Source: Brooklawnia sp.
Lineage (GTDB): Bacteria; Actinomycetota; Actinomycetes; Propionibacteriales; Propionibacteriaceae
Assembly (NCBI GenBank): GCA_012517115.1
Contig: JAAYVP010000077.1
Location: 1 to 46,310, forward strand
DNA: 46,310 bases
Direction of reading: 5' to 3'
Positions 1 to 9,750 of the stretch are shown one piece after another (positions within the stretch are counted from its first letter, which is position 1; each line of letters starts with the position of its first letter). The notes under the pieces are model-generated. The model ran no database searches and was not told where the DNA came from. It saw nothing but the letters and a program-made list of their open reading frames with translations. The translations under genes were made by a program, and so were the position numbers.

Positions 1-1162
1 ACGCCACTGCGAACTCGTCGATGACCTCAGCGGTGACGATCAGCGGAGGCGCCAACCGCAGCACCGTCGGTCGTGGTGCGTTGATGATCCAGCCCGCGTC
101 CAGCATGGCGTCGGCGACCTGCGGACCGATCTCGGAGGCCAATTCGATGGCACGCAGCAGACCGCGGCCGCGCGCGCCCAGCACCTGCGCGTGCCCCAGC
201 CCGAGGATGGCTCCCGACAGGTAATCCCCCATCGACCGGCTGCGCTCCAGCAGGCCGTCTGCCTCGATCACGTCGAGCACCGCCAGCCCCGCCGCCGCGG
301 CCACCGGATTACCGCCGAACGTGCTGCCGTGGCTGCTCGGCGTGAACAACTCGCCAGCCGGCCCGATCGCGATGCAGGCCCCGATCGGCACGCCATTGCC
401 CAGACCCTTGGCCACGGTGATCAGGTCCGGGTCCAGGCCATCGGCGACCGAAGTGAGCCATTCGCCGCAGCGACCGATGCCGGTCTGCACCTCGTCCACC
501 CACAGCAGCGCCCCGTGCTTGCGGGTCACCTCCCGCACCTGGACCAGATAGCCGTCGGGTGGCACGACCACCCCGCTCTCGCCCTGGATGGTTTCGAGGA
601 CGACCGCGGCGGTGCTGTCGTCCACCGCTGCCGCCAGGGCGTCGGAGTCGCCGTAGGGCACGAAGATGACCTCGCCGGGCAGCGGCTCGAAGGGTTCGCG
701 ATATTTGGCGGTCGAGGTGAGCGCGAGTGAACCCATCGTCCGGCCGTGGAACGATCCGTCCATCGCGACCAGCTTGGTGCGTCCGGTCAACCGGGTGGCC
801 TTGAAGGCTGCCTCGTTGGCCTCCGTGCCGGAGTTGCCGAGGTAGACCCGGGCCGCCTTGGTCGGGTCACCGCCGGTAGCCAGCCGCGCCAGCCGCTCGG
901 CCAGGGCGATCTGCGGCTGCGAAGCGAAGATGTTGCTGGTGTGGCCCAGGGTGGCGAGTTGGTGGGCCACCGCCGCCACGACCGCCGGATGAGCCTGTCC
1001 GAGGCCGGTTACCGCGATACCGCTGAACATGTCGGTGTACTGGTTGCCGTCCGCATCCCACAGATGCACGCCCTGGCCGCGGACGAAGATCCGCTTCGGC
1101 AGGCCGAAGTTGTGCATCATGGTGGCGTCGTAGCGGGAGATCCAATCTTGCTGGTCAGTCAT
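1..1162 (-). CDS. argD: Acetylornithine aminotransferase (partial, 3' end beyond window)
   Basis: PLP-dependent class III aminotransferase that converts N-acetylglutamate semialdehyde to N-acetylornithine in arginine synthesis. The frame stays open from ATG 1162 to the window edge, giving about 387 residues. The family is about 400 long, so only the last few residues are missing. Visible motifs are [10 protein letters not shown] (PLP phosphate site), [13 protein letters not shown], a [11 protein letters not shown] segment with the PLP-contacting Asp, and the [14 protein letters not shown] stretch with the Schiff-base Lys. The start overlaps the argB stop codon (ATGACTGA), so it is translationally coupled as the last visible gene of argCJBD. 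A second ATG at 1165 is possible. Identity is secure from motifs and context. Confidence 0.95.
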   Translation of the reverse strand, partial: MTDQQDWISRYDATMMHNFGLPKRIFVRGQGVHLWDADGNQYTDMFSGIAVTGLGQAHPAVVAAVAHQLATLGHTSNIFASQPQIALAERLARLATGGDPTKAARVYLGNSGTEANEAAFKATRLTGRTKLVAMDGSFHGRTMGSLALTSTAKYREPFEPLPGEVIFVPYGDSDALAAAVDDSTAAVVLETIQGESGVVVPPDGYLVQVREVTRKHGALLWVDEVQTGIGRCGEWLTSVADGLDPDLITVAKGLGNGVPIGACIAIGPAGELFTPSSHGSTFGGNPVAAAAGLAVLDVIEADGLLERSRSMGDYLSGAILGLGHAQVLGARGRGLLRAIELASEIGPQVADAMLDAGWIINAPRPTVLRLAPPLIVTAEVIDEFAVA

Positions 1163-2066
1163 CATGCTCCTGTGGATGGTTGGTGATCATGGTCCCGGCA
1201 CCCTCGTTGGTGAAGATCTCCAGCAGCAGGGCGTGCTTGACTCGGCCGTCGATGATGGTTGCCCGGTCGACGCCGCCCTCGACTGCGCGCAGGCAGGCCT
1301 CCATCTTGGGACGCATCCCGGACGCCAGACTCGGCAGCATTTCGCGGACCTCGGCTGGGGTGACCTGGGTGATCACCTCTGCCGAGTTCGGCCAGTCCGC
1401 GTACAACCCGGCCACATCGGTCAGCATCACCAACCGCTCGGCGTTCAGCGCCACGGCCAGGGCAGCCGCGGCGGTGTCAGCGTTCACGTTGTAGATCAAG
1501 TCGTCGGGGCCGGGGGCGACGGTGGCGACCACGGGGACGCGCCCGGCCTCGATCAGGTCGAGTACCGCGGCCGGGTTGACCGATGCCACATCGCCGACCT
1601 GGCCGAGGTCGACCTCCTCACCGTCCACCTCGATCAGCTTCGGCACTGCGGTGAACAGGCCAGCGTCCTCACCCGACAACCCGACAGCGAAGGGTGCGTG
1701 GCGGTTGATCAGGTTGACCAGTTCTCTGCCTACCTGACCGACCAGGACCATCCGGACTACGTCCATCGCCTCGGGGCTGGTAACCCGCAGCCCGGCACGG
1801 AACTCGGACTTGATTTCGAGACGACCCAGCATTGAACTGATCTGCGGTCCACCGCCGTGGACCACCACCGGCTTCACCCCCGCCTGCCGTAGGAAGACGA
1901 TGTCTTGGGCGAAGGCCAGCTTCAGTTCGTCATCGATCATGGCGTTGCCACCGTACTTGATCACGACGATCTTGCCCGCGTACTGCATCAGCCAGGGCAG
2001 TGCTTCTATCAGCGTGCCGGCCTTGGCCACCAGTTCGGCGTCGTTGTATACCCGCTGCTCAACCAT
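1155..2066 (-). CDS. argB: Acetylglutamate kinase
   Basis: Phosphorylates N-acetyl-L-glutamate, the second step of arginine synthesis and usually the arginine-feedback step. The 303-residue length is normal for the amino-acid kinase family. The N-terminal [12 protein letters not shown] is the nucleotide-binding Gly-rich strand, followed by [10 protein letters not shown] (substrate loop) and a C-terminal region with [15 protein letters not shown]. An N-terminal helix before KYGG ([18 protein letters not shown]) resembles that of the hexameric, arginine-inhibited kinases, so feedback control is likely but inferred. ATG 2066 is chosen because it overlaps the argJ stop (ATGA). A longer in-frame extension to 2171 would run far into argJ and has no family-like sequence. 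Confidence 0.95.
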   Translation of the reverse strand: MVEQRVYNDAELVAKAGTLIEALPWLMQYAGKIVVIKYGGNAMIDDELKLAFAQDIVFLRQAGVKPVVVHGGGPQISSMLGRLEIKSEFRAGLRVTSPEAMDVVRMVLVGQVGRELVNLINRHAPFAVGLSGEDAGLFTAVPKLIEVDGEEVDLGQVGDVASVNPAAVLDLIEAGRVPVVATVAPGPDDLIYNVNADTAAAALAVALNAERLVMLTDVAGLYADWPNSAEVITQVTPAEVREMLPSLASGMRPKMEACLRAVEGGVDRATIIDGRVKHALLLEIFTNEGAGTMITNHPQEHDD

Positions 2067-3220
2067 CAGGAGCTGTACTCCGCGTTCTCTTTGACGTAGT
2101 CGTAGGTGAGGTCGTTGGTCCAGATCGTGGCGGCTGCCTGCCCGGCGTGCAGGTCGACCAACACGTGGCACTCACGTGGGGTGAGGTCGACCAGGGCGCG
2201 GTCATCGCCCAGCCCGCCGCCACGGCAGACCTGGACGCCGTTGATGCTCACGTCGAGTTGATCTGGGTCGAACGCTGCCCGGGTCACCCCGGTCGCCGAC
2301 AACACACGTCCCCAGTTCGGGTCATTGCCGAAGATCGCGCACTTGAACAAGTTGCTGCGTCCGATGGAGCGGGCCACCTCGAGGGCGTCGTCCTCGCTTG
2401 CCGCGCCGACGACCTCAATGGCGATGTCGTGGGTCGCACCCTCGGCGTCGGCGATCAGCTGCCGAGCGAGACTCCAGCAGACCCGCGCCAGGTTCGCGGT
2501 GAACTCACCCGGCTCGGGAGAGATGCCGGACGCGCCGCTGGCCAACAGCAGGACGGTGTCGTTGGTCGACATGCAGCCGTCGGAGTCGATGCGGTCGAAG
2601 GTCAGGCTGGTGGCTTGTTCGAGGCTCGCCTGCAGGACCGGTGAGTCGACGACCGCGTCGGTAGTGAGGACGACCAGCATGGTGGCCAACCCGGGAGCCA
2701 ACATGCCGGCTCCCTTGGCCATCCCCCCGATCGTGTAGCCGCCGGCGCCCTGGGCGGACGCCTGCTTGGGCACGGTATCGGTAGTCATAATGGCGCGCGC
2801 AGCGTCGTCGCCACCATCGGCTGTCAGCGCCCGCTGCGCCAGATCGACGCCGGACAGCAGCGCCTCCATAGGTAGTCGGACGCCGATCAGACCAGTCGAG
2901 CAGACCCCGACGGCGCCCGGCTCGCAGCCGACCACCGACGCGACCCGATCGGCGGTGGCGACGCTATCCAGGTAACCGGGGCGTCCGGTGCAGGCATTGG
3001 CGCCGCCGGAGTTCAACACGACTGCCTGCAGTTGGCCGTCTGCGATCGCCTGCCGCGACCAGGCCACCGGGGCAGCGAAGACGCGGTTCGAGGTGAAGAC
3101 GCCGGCCGCGTCGAAACGAGGGCCCTGGTTGACGACCAGCGCCAAGTCGGGCCGTCCATTGGACTTGATCCCGGCCGCCACGCCAGCGGCCAGGAAGCCC
3201 TGGGCTGCGGTGATGCTCAC
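2066..3220 (-). CDS. argJ: Glutamate N-acetyltransferase / amino-acid acetyltransferase
   Basis: Recycles the acetyl group from N-acetylornithine to glutamate. Many members also make acetylglutamate from acetyl-CoA, but which activity this one has cannot be read from sequence. The 384-residue precursor carries the self-cleavage site [11 protein letters not shown], where the second Thr becomes the N-terminal nucleophile of the beta chain. The oxyanion-hole region [12 protein letters not shown] is also present. The GTG start overlaps the argC stop (GTGA) and the stop overlaps argB, so argC, argJ and argB form a tightly coupled unit. Presence of ArgJ implies the cyclic acetyl route. Confidence 0.95.
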   Translation of the reverse strand: MSITAAQGFLAAGVAAGIKSNGRPDLALVVNQGPRFDAAGVFTSNRVFAAPVAWSRQAIADGQLQAVVLNSGGANACTGRPGYLDSVATADRVASVVGCEPGAVGVCSTGLIGVRLPMEALLSGVDLAQRALTADGGDDAARAIMTTDTVPKQASAQGAGGYTIGGMAKGAGMLAPGLATMLVVLTTDAVVDSPVLQASLEQATSLTFDRIDSDGCMSTNDTVLLLASGASGISPEPGEFTANLARVCWSLARQLIADAEGATHDIAIEVVGAASEDDALEVARSIGRSNLFKCAIFGNDPNWGRVLSATGVTRAAFDPDQLDVSINGVQVCRGGGLGDDRALVDLTPRECHVLVDLHAGQAAATIWTNDLTYDYVKENAEYSS

Positions 3221-4245
3221 GGTGCCACTCCGATCGTTGACAGTCCAGCAGTCTCCGGCAGGCCGAGGGCCAGGTTCATCGCTTGGATGGCACCGCCGGC
3301 GGTGCCCTTGGTCAGGTTGTCCAGCGTCCCGACCGCAACCAGTCGGCCGGCGGACTCATCGACGGTCACCTGCACCTGGAACCCGTTGCTGCCCAGCACC
3401 GACTTCGACGCCGGCCACTGGTCAGCAGGCAGCACGGTGCAGAATGGTTCTTCCGCGTAGGTGTCCCGATACACCTGCTGAACCGCTTCGGCGCCATGGC
3501 CGCTGATCGGCGCCGTGACCACCGCGAGGATGCCCCGCGAGATCGGCGCAAGCATCGGGGTGAAGCTGACTGTCGGCGCTACCGCACCGAGCAGTGCCAT
3601 GTTCTGCAAGATCTCGGGCACATGCCGGTGCACACCGCCAACGCCATAGGCGCTCAAGGAGTTGAATAGCTCGCTGCCCAGCAGGTGGGGTTTGGCTGCC
3701 TTGCCGGCGCCGGAGGTGCCGGACGCGGCAGCGACGGTTACGTCGTGGCCGGTGATCAGCCCGGAAACCAGCGCCGGCAGCAGCGTCAGCGTAACCGTGG
3801 TCGGGTAGCAGCCCGGCACCGCGATGCGCTTGGCCCACCTCAGTTGCTGGCGGGCACCGGGCAGTTCGGGCAGGCCATACGGCCAGGTGCCGGCGTGCTC
3901 GGATCCGTAGAACTTGCGCCACTGGTCAGCATCGCGGAGCCGGAAATCGGCGCCACAGTCGATGACCAGCACATCGTCCGCCAGCTCGGCGGCCACCTTT
4001 GCCGATGCGCCATGCGGCAGCGCGAGGAAGACCACATCGTGGCCTGACAGGTTCTTAGCAGTGCTATCGAGGACATCTCGGTCGCCAAGTTGGGGCAGAT
4101 TCGGCAGGTGGACGCCCAGCTTGGTCCCGGCGTTGGAATGCGCGGTCAGGGCGCCGATGCTGATCTCGGGGTGCCCGGCGGCCAACCGCACGATCTCTCC
4201 GCCCGCGTAGCCGGTGCATCCAGCCACTGCTATCGAATAGGTCAT
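3217..4245 (-). CDS. argC: N-acetyl-gamma-glutamyl-phosphate reductase
   Basis: NADPH-dependent reductase for the third arginine step. It has 342 residues, with an N-terminal Rossmann motif (AVAGCTGYAGGE) and the catalytic Cys146 in VPGCYPTTVTL. The start ATG 4245 matches the family N-terminus and lies exactly 6 nt downstream of a -10-like box, so the mRNA is probably leaderless. A longer in-frame reading to 4269 would consume that promoter. It is the first gene of the argCJBD run. The gap to the upstream tetR stop is only 20 bp and contains a perfect inverted repeat (see 4247..4280). Confidence 0.95.
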   Translation of the reverse strand: MTYSIAVAGCTGYAGGEIVRLAAGHPEISIGALTAHSNAGTKLGVHLPNLPQLGDRDVLDSTAKNLSGHDVVFLALPHGASAKVAAELADDVLVIDCGADFRLRDADQWRKFYGSEHAGTWPYGLPELPGARQQLRWAKRIAVPGCYPTTVTLTLLPALVSGLITGHDVTVAAASGTSGAGKAAKPHLLGSELFNSLSAYGVGGVHRHVPEILQNMALLGAVAPTVSFTPMLAPISRGILAVVTAPISGHGAEAVQQVYRDTYAEEPFCTVLPADQWPASKSVLGSNGFQVQVTVDESAGRLVAVGTLDNLTKGTAGGAIQAMNLALGLPETAGLSTIGVAP

Positions 4246-4246
4246 G

Positions 4247-4280
4247 GCATAACTATGTCGTTGCTTCAATAGTTATGCAA
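4247..4280 (-). promoter_or_regulatory. argC promoter with overlapping inverted repeat, candidate ArgR operator
   Basis: The arms GCATAACTAT (4247-4256) and ATAGTTATGC (4269-4278) form a perfect 10-bp inverted repeat with a 12-nt spacer. On the minus strand a -35-like TTGCAT (4280-4275), a 17-nt spacer and a -10-like CATAGT (457-52 of the 4200 block, i.e. 4257-4252) fall inside the repeat, and argC starts 6 nt later. The arms resemble actinobacterial ARG-box half sites (TGCAT followed by AT-rich sequence). ArgR control is an inference from location and similarity. The repeat also covers the tetR stop codon, so control by the TetR protein is an alternative. Confidence 0.6.
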
Positions 4281-4832
4281 GTTTCGGAGAGTCTCGGCCC
4301 CCTTGACCAACAACTGCAGGCCAAGCTCGAACCCGGCGTCATCCAGCGCCTCCACAGGGGCGGCCAGGACACCCACCCGGAGCAGATTCTGCCGGGTCTG
4401 CTCCTGCATGACATGGCCCAGGACGAAATGGGTAGTCGCGCGGGCAGCCCGTTGCGCGTCCGGCGGCAGCCAGCCCGCAGACTCGAAGACCCGAGCGGCC
4501 GAACCGTCCGGACCGCGCTCCCCCAGTCCGACGGCCAACGTCGCGGCCACCAGTTCGGCCGCGTCCCGATGACCGAGCAGGACGCTTCGCAGGTCACGCG
4601 CCCAGCCGGCCAAGGAACCCCCGAACTCTCCCTTGGGCGGCTCAGCCTGGGCCGACAGAATCGCGTCCGAGACCTCGGCGAGCAGAGTCTGCTTGTTCGC
4701 GAAGTGCCAGTAGATGGTGGCCGCCTGGACGCCCACAGCATCGCCGATTCGGCGCATCGACAAGTCGGCGAGGCCGAATTCGTCGAGGATCCCGAGGGCG
4801 GCCGCAACGATGACTTCCCGGTTGACTGCCAC
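4266..4832 (-). CDS. TetR-family transcriptional regulator
   Basis: A 188-residue one-component regulator. The N-terminal helix-turn-helix spans about residues 8-50, with the family signature LSMRRIGDAVGVQAATIYWHF and NKQTLLAEV after it. The C-terminal ligand domain (about 70-188) resembles the TetR_C class seen near tetracycline-type regulators, and the ligand is unknown. The GTG start at 4832 has no Shine-Dalgarno but sits 6 nt after a -10-like TATCGT (4844-4839), so it is probably leaderless. It is divergent from the alaA-like gene and lies directly upstream of argC, which makes both plausible targets along with its own promoter. Confidence 0.88.
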   Translation of the reverse strand: MAVNREVIVAAALGILDEFGLADLSMRRIGDAVGVQAATIYWHFANKQTLLAEVSDAILSAQAEPPKGEFGGSLAGWARDLRSVLLGHRDAAELVAATLAVGLGERGPDGSAARVFESAGWLPPDAQRAARATTHFVLGHVMQEQTRQNLLRVGVLAAPVEALDDAGFELGLQLLVKGAETLRNLHNY

Positions 4833-4836
4833 ATGC

Positions 4837-4850
4837 CGACGATACCGTCG
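4837..4850. promoter_or_regulatory. tetR -10 box and short inverted repeat (possible TetR operator)
   Basis: CGACG (4837-4841) and CGTCG (4846-4850) are 5-bp inverted arms around ATAC. They overlap the minus-strand -10-like TATCGT (4844-4839) that lies 6 nt before the tetR GTG. The position over its own promoter suits autoregulation, but the arms are short and could arise by chance. Confidence 0.4.
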
Positions 4851-4865
4851 CTGCGCGCAGACAAG

Positions 4866-4871
4866 TACTCT
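4866..4871 (+). promoter_or_regulatory. Probable -10 box for the alaA-like gene
   Basis: TACTCT lies 45 nt before the ATG at 4916, with a ribosome site AAAGGCGG just before the start. No convincing -35 box is visible. It is divergent from the tetR promoter in an 83-bp intergenic region. Confidence 0.4.
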
Positions 4872-4915
4872 TGGGAAGTCGCATCAGACAGAGGCGACGC
4901 TTGAAAGGCGGAAAG

Positions 4916-6130
4916 ATGTCGAAGTACCAGCAGGCGACCCGACTGCAGGGCGTGCGCTACGACGTGCGTGGCCGCAACATGGTTGAGGCGCAGCGCATGG
5001 TGGCCGAAGGGCAACGGGTGCTGCACCTGAACATCGGAAACCTCGCCCCGTTCGGCTTCTCCGCCCCCGAATCGATGGTCCGTAGCGTCGTCGCCCACCT
5101 GAACGAGTCTGACGGATACTCTGACGCCCGCGGCCTCTACTCCGCTCGCACGGCGGTGGCCAACTACTACCAGACCCAAGGTCTGGAGGTCGACGTGCCT
5201 CAAGTACTGATCGGCAATGGCGTCAGCGAGTTGATCTCCATGGTCCTGCAGGCCATGACCAACATCGGCGACGAAATCCTGATCCCGGCGCCCGACTATC
5301 CACTGTGGACCGCTCAGACGAACCTGTCGAGCGGGCGAGCAGTGCACTACCTGTGCGACGAGTCGAACGGCTGGCAGCCCGATATCGCCGATATCAAGGC
5401 CAAGATCACCCCGCGCACCAAAGCGATCGTCATCATCAACCCAAACAACCCCACCGGAGCGGTTTACACACGTGAACTGCTGCAGCAACTGATCGACCTG
5501 GCGCGGGAACACGAGTTGATCGTGCTCGCCGACGAGATCTACGAAAAGGTCATCTACTCTGGCGCGCACGTACACGCCGCCAGCCTGTGCGGGGATGACG
5601 TGCTTTGCTTCACCTTCTCGGGCTTGTCGAAGGCCTACCGCGCGTGCGGTTGGCGGGCCGGTTGGCTAGTGGCGACCGGACCGTTGGACGCCGCGTCCAA
5701 TTTGCTGGAAGGGCTGCAACTGCTGGCGAACATGCGGATGTGCGCCAACGTGCCCGCCCAGCATGCCATCCAGACGGCGCTGGGCGGCTACCAGTCGATC
5801 GACGACATGGTCAAGCCGGGCGGTCGCTTCCACGACCAGTTGGATCTTGCCTATCGCCTGCTCAACCAGATCGAGGGCATCAGTTGTGAGCCAGCACAAG
5901 GCGCGCTTTACCTGTTCCCGCGGCTGAACAACGAACTCTTCGACATCGACGACGACGAAGAATGGGCGCTCGGTCTGCTCAAGTCGAAGAAGATCCTGGT
6001 CAGCCACGGCCGCGGCTTCAACTGGCCGCACCCCGACCACTTCCGACTCGTCGCGCTGCCAGAGGAAGCTGTGCTGCGGGAGGCAATCGGACGGATCGCC
6101 GAGTACTGCGAAGAGACCCGCATCGACTGA
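4916..6130 (+). CDS. alaA: AlaA-type PLP-dependent aminotransferase (alanine transaminase)
   Basis: Class I aminotransferase of 404 residues that matches the E. coli AlaA family along its length. Shared blocks are the KVLHLNIGN/APFGF-like opening, GNGVSELISMVLQAM, APDYPLWTA, KAIVIINPNNPTGAVY and CANVPAQHAIQTALGGYQS. The PLP lysine is K239 in FSGLSKAYRACGWRAGW. Family members make alanine from pyruvate with glutamate as donor, and related substrates are possible. ATG 4916 is chosen for its GGCGGAAAG ribosome site and because homology starts there; the frame extends further 5' to 4871 without family-like sequence. The gene converges on pheT with an 11-bp gap. Confidence 0.92.
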   Translation: MSKYQQATRLQGVRYDVRGRNMVEAQRMVAEGQRVLHLNIGNLAPFGFSAPESMVRSVVAHLNESDGYSDARGLYSARTAVANYYQTQGLEVDVPQVLIGNGVSELISMVLQAMTNIGDEILIPAPDYPLWTAQTNLSSGRAVHYLCDESNGWQPDIADIKAKITPRTKAIVIINPNNPTGAVYTRELLQQLIDLAREHELIVLADEIYEKVIYSGAHVHAASLCGDDVLCFTFSGLSKAYRACGWRAGWLVATGPLDAASNLLEGLQLLANMRMCANVPAQHAIQTALGGYQSIDDMVKPGGRFHDQLDLAYRLLNQIEGISCEPAQGALYLFPRLNNELFDIDDDEEWALGLLKSKKILVSHGRGFNWPHPDHFRLVALPEEAVLREAIGRIAEYCEETRID

Positions 6131-6142
6131 TCGGCTCGGTGA

Positions 6143-8650
6143 TCAGGCCCGCTGCACAGCTCCGCAAACCTGCGCAGCCCGATCAACCGCAGCTTGGCGC
6201 GACTTGGCTGCCTCCGCCTCGGTGAGCGTGCGGTCCGCGGCCCGGAAGCCGAGCGCAAACGCCAGCGACTTCTTGCCGTCGGCGATCTGAGCCCCGGTGT
6301 AAATGTCGAAGAGCCGGACGGATTCCAGCAACTCCCCTCCACCCTCGACCAGCGCCTGCCTCACCGCGGCTGCCGGCATGTCGTCGTCCACGACCAGCGC
6401 AACATCCTGCTTGGTCAGCGGGAACGGCGAGATCGGATGCACCTCACCGCCGCGCGGCGCGGCGGCGATCAGCGCGTCCAGGTCGAACTCGACGGCGCAG
6501 GCCCGCTCCGGCAAACCATAGGCCTTGATCACTTTCGGGTGCAGTTCGCCCGCATGACCGAGGACCACCTCGTCGTCCCCGGAACCCACGAAGAGCTCGG
6601 CGCATCGTCCTGGATGCCACGGCTCTCGCTGGGTGGCCCGCCGACCCAAATCCATCCCCAAGGTGGCCGTGGCGATCTGCGCGAGATACACCGCATGACG
6701 CCAATCCGCCTTCTCAGCTGGCCCCTGCCAACCGGACGGCACCCAGCTGCCAGCCAAGACACCGCCAACCATCCGGGGTTGATCAGGCAGGTTACCGGTC
6801 ACTGCGGCGATCTCAGCCGGGCTGGGGCGCCGGGAGACGTCCGGCATCGGCGCGGCACCCCGGTTGTTGGCCAAGAAAACTGCGCCGCACTCGAAGACGG
6901 CCAGGTCGTCCTGGCTGCGCGAGGTGTTCCGGGCCACCGCGGCGAACAGGCCGGGCAGCAGGGTGGTACGCATGAACGGTTGCGTGTCGGCCAGCGGATT
7001 AGCTAGCCGCACCGTGGCGCGGCGAGGATCATCGGCGGCCAATCCGAGCCGGTCCAACTCATCGGTACTGATGAACGGCAGCGTGAGCAGCTCCACGAAA
7101 CCAGCGGTGGCAAGCGCGTTCAGCACCGAACGCCGAGACCGTTGCGCGAACGTGTATCCGGTGCCTGGCGGAGCGGACGGCACCGATGGCCGTACCACAC
7201 CGAAACCCACCTTGCGTCCGACCTCCTCGACATAGTCGTACTCGTCGACAAGATCGGGACGCCAGGTGGGTGGCACCAGACGCAGCCACTCGCTGCCCGT
7301 GCCTTCGCCCGGTCCGGTAACCCTGACCCCGGACGCCCGCAACACCTCGACTACCTGCTCAGCGCTGATCGGCGCGCCCAGGATACGGGCGGGCAGGTCG
7401 GCACGGATGCGCTGGACGGGCATCGCCGGCGCCTGACCGACCACCGTGTAGGCGTCGGCGACCGTACCGCCGCCGAGTTCGGCCATCAGTCGGGCCGCCA
7501 TCCGGGCAGCGGCCAGCGGCAGCGCCGGATCGACGCCACGCGAGAAGCGAGCGGACGCCTCAGACGGCAACTTGTGCCGACGGAAAGTGCGTCCAATGGA
7601 CACCGGGTCGAAACGCGCCGCCTCAAGGACAATGTTGCGGGTGGTCGGTGTCAACTCGGTGGTCTGCCCGCCCATCACGCCGGCCAGGCCGATAGGCCCG
7701 GAGTCATCGGTGATCAGCAGGTCGTCGGGCGACAGCTTCCGCTCGACATCATCGAGGGTCGTCAATCGCTCTCCCTGCGTGGCCTGCCGGACCACGATCG
7801 GCCCCCGAAGCCGGTCACCGTCATAGGCGTGCAGCGGCTGCCCAGACTCCAGCATCACGTAATTGGTGATGTCAACTTCAAGGCTGATCGAACGCATCCC
7901 GGCAGCCACCAGCCGAGCCGCCATCCAAGTGGGCGTGGGGGCGTTCGGGTCGACATCGTTGATCGTCAGCGCAACGAAGACCGTGCAGTTCTCAGACTCC
8001 AACCTGATCGGGTAGCCACCCTCGGTGGGGCGCACATTGCCGATCAGGTAGGGGTCGGTGAAGGCCACCCCAAACGCTTGAGCGGTTTCACGAGCGACGC
8101 CGCGCATGCTCAGGCAGTACCCGATATCGGGGGTGACATCGATCTCCAGGACCTCGTCGCGGGCCTGTAACACGTCCATGGCATCGGCACCCAGCGTCAG
8201 CGGTTGGCCGTTGACCTGGGCGGGGAGCACCATGATGCCGTCATGGTCGACCCCGAGACCAAGCTCGTCCTCAGCACAGATCATGCCGTCGGAGACTCTC
8301 CCGTAGGTCTTGCGCGCGGTGATCTCGAAGCCGCCAGGCAGCACGGCGCCGGGCAGCGCCACCACCACGTAGTCACCGCTTTCGAAGTTGCGGGCACCGC
8401 AGATGATCCCGCGCGGCGCCAACTCGCCGACGTCTACCTGGCACCAGCGAATCACCTTGCCGTTGCGCTGCGGCTGCTCAGTGAACTCCAGGACGCGTCC
8501 CACCACCACCGGTCCGCTGACATCGGCGCCGGTGACCTCGATGCGTTCCACCTGCAGGCCCGCGCGGGTGAGCGCGTCCGCGACCTGAGCGGTGGTGACG
8601 TTGGCGGGCAGCGTGATCAGTTCACGCAGCCATGACATCGGGACCCTCAT
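6143..8650 (-). CDS. pheT: Phenylalanine-tRNA ligase beta subunit
   Basis: The large subunit (835 residues) of the alpha2-beta2 cytosolic phenylalanyl-tRNA synthetase. Domain order is an OB-fold tRNA-binding domain at about 40-150 (GRVLEFTEQPQRN, GDYVVVALPGAVLPGG), the B3/B4 editing region at about 210-380, the B5 DNA-binding-like domain at about 400-480, a catalytic-like core with TLPFISTDELDRLGL, and a C-terminal ferredoxin-fold anticodon domain (HPISPFPLTKQDVALVVDD). Its ATG overlaps the pheS stop (ATGA), giving coupled translation and stoichiometric subunits. Length and domain set are complete. Confidence 0.97.
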   Translation of the reverse strand: MRVPMSWLRELITLPANVTTAQVADALTRAGLQVERIEVTGADVSGPVVVGRVLEFTEQPQRNGKVIRWCQVDVGELAPRGIICGARNFESGDYVVVALPGAVLPGGFEITARKTYGRVSDGMICAEDELGLGVDHDGIMVLPAQVNGQPLTLGADAMDVLQARDEVLEIDVTPDIGYCLSMRGVARETAQAFGVAFTDPYLIGNVRPTEGGYPIRLESENCTVFVALTINDVDPNAPTPTWMAARLVAAGMRSISLEVDITNYVMLESGQPLHAYDGDRLRGPIVVRQATQGERLTTLDDVERKLSPDDLLITDDSGPIGLAGVMGGQTTELTPTTRNIVLEAARFDPVSIGRTFRRHKLPSEASARFSRGVDPALPLAAARMAARLMAELGGGTVADAYTVVGQAPAMPVQRIRADLPARILGAPISAEQVVEVLRASGVRVTGPGEGTGSEWLRLVPPTWRPDLVDEYDYVEEVGRKVGFGVVRPSVPSAPPGTGYTFAQRSRRSVLNALATAGFVELLTLPFISTDELDRLGLAADDPRRATVRLANPLADTQPFMRTTLLPGLFAAVARNTSRSQDDLAVFECGAVFLANNRGAAPMPDVSRRPSPAEIAAVTGNLPDQPRMVGGVLAGSWVPSGWQGPAEKADWRHAVYLAQIATATLGMDLGRRATQREPWHPGRCAELFVGSGDDEVVLGHAGELHPKVIKAYGLPERACAVEFDLDALIAAAPRGGEVHPISPFPLTKQDVALVVDDDMPAAAVRQALVEGGGELLESVRLFDIYTGAQIADGKKSLAFALGFRAADRTLTEAEAAKSRQAAVDRAAQVCGAVQRA

Positions 8651-9750
8651 CGGGCACCTCCTCGCAGCGAACGGGGAAAGCGGACGTCGCCTTCGACGAA
8701 GTCACGCAGATCTGGGGCGTTGTTTCGGAACATCACCGTACGGTCCACGCCCATGCCGAACGCGAAACCCGAGTAGACATTGGTGTCGATTCCGGCGGCC
8801 TTCAGGACGCGCGGGTTGACCACGCCGCAGCCGCCCCACTCGATCCAGCCCTCCGACTTGCAGGTGCGGCACGGACGGTCGGGGTTGCCGACCGACTCGC
8901 CGTGACAGACGAAGCACTCCAGGTCCATCTCGGCGCTCGGCTCAGTGAACGGGAAGTAGTGCGGGCGCAGTCTGGTACGGACGTCGCCGAACATGGCCTT
9001 GGCGAGGTGATCAAGGGTGCCCTTCAGATGACCCAGATGGATGCCCTTGTCGACTGCCAGTCCCTCGATCTGGTGGAACATCGGCAGATGCGTGGCATCG
9101 TATTCGTCGGCGCGAAAGACCTTGCCGGGGCTCACCATGTAGATGGGCACGTCACGGCTGAGCAGGGTGCGCATCTGAACCGGCGAGGTTTGGGTGCGCA
9201 GCAGTTTGCGGTCGGACGGCGGATCGACGAACAGCGTGTCGGTCAGGCCGCGGGCCGGATGCACCTCCGGCATGTTCAGCGCGTCGAAGTTCAGCCATTC
9301 CGATTCGAGTTCGGGCCCCTCGACGACCTCCCAACCCATCGAGATGAAGACATCCGACATGTCGTTCAGCAGCGCGGTCACCGGATGCAGTGCGCCGACC
9401 GGATGCAGGTCGACCGGCAGCGTCACGTCGACCCGCTCGGCCAGCAGCGTCGCCTCGAGTTCGGCCGCATCCACCTCAGCCTGCCGGGCGGCCAACGCCT
9501 GATTCACCCGCCCACGGGCCTGACCGACCAGTTGGCCGGCGTGCTTTCGCTGGCCCGGTTGGAGTGTCCCGATGGCGCGGTTCGCCAGCGCCAGCGGCGA
9601 CTTCTCGCCCGCATGGTCGATGCGCACCTGCTTGAGCTGCGCGCTGGTCTTGGCGGCGGCGATGGCGTCCAGTGCCGTGTCGACCAGGCCGAGCACGTAC
9701 TCGGTGTCGAGTGGGTCGGGTTGACGATCTGTGATGGTTGAGGCGGTCAT
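8647..9750 (-). CDS. pheS: Phenylalanine-tRNA ligase alpha subunit
   Basis: The catalytic alpha subunit, 367 residues. The N-terminal coiled-coil (about 1-110) contacts tRNA, and the class II core contains motif 2-like FRADEYDATHLPMFHQIEG and motif 3-like GFAFGMGVDRTVMF. A CxxC pair and another (CFVCHGE, CRTCKSEGW) insert after the Glu-rich PSAEMDLE segment, as seen in many actinobacterial PheS. The ATG at 9750 is preceded by GAGGGGAGCC. It has its own upstream gap of 121 bp and probable promoter, so pheST is likely separate from the infC operon. Confidence 0.97.
   Translation of the reverse strand: MTASTITDRQPDPLDTEYVLGLVDTALDAIAAAKTSAQLKQVRIDHAGEKSPLALANRAIGTLQPGQRKHAGQLVGQARGRVNQALAARQAEVDAAELEATLLAERVDVTLPVDLHPVGALHPVTALLNDMSDVFISMGWEVVEGPELESEWLNFDALNMPEVHPARGLTDTLFVDPPSDRKLLRTQTSPVQMRTLLSRDVPIYMVSPGKVFRADEYDATHLPMFHQIEGLAVDKGIHLGHLKGTLDHLAKAMFGDVRTRLRPHYFPFTEPSAEMDLECFVCHGESVGNPDRPCRTCKSEGWIEWGGCGVVNPRVLKAAGIDTNVYSGFAFGMGVDRTVMFRNNAPDLRDFVEGDVRFPRSLRGGAR

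Noticed and set aside
4812-4880. GACTTCCC and GGGAAGTC as an 8-bp inverted pair around the tetR/alaA promoters.
   Set aside because: The arms are 53 bp apart and one lies in the tetR coding region; no family operator has this form.
4253-5575. A 440-codon minus-strand frame across alaA and tetR.
   Set aside because: It runs antisense to the conserved aminotransferase and out of frame with the TetR HTH, with no recognisable domain.
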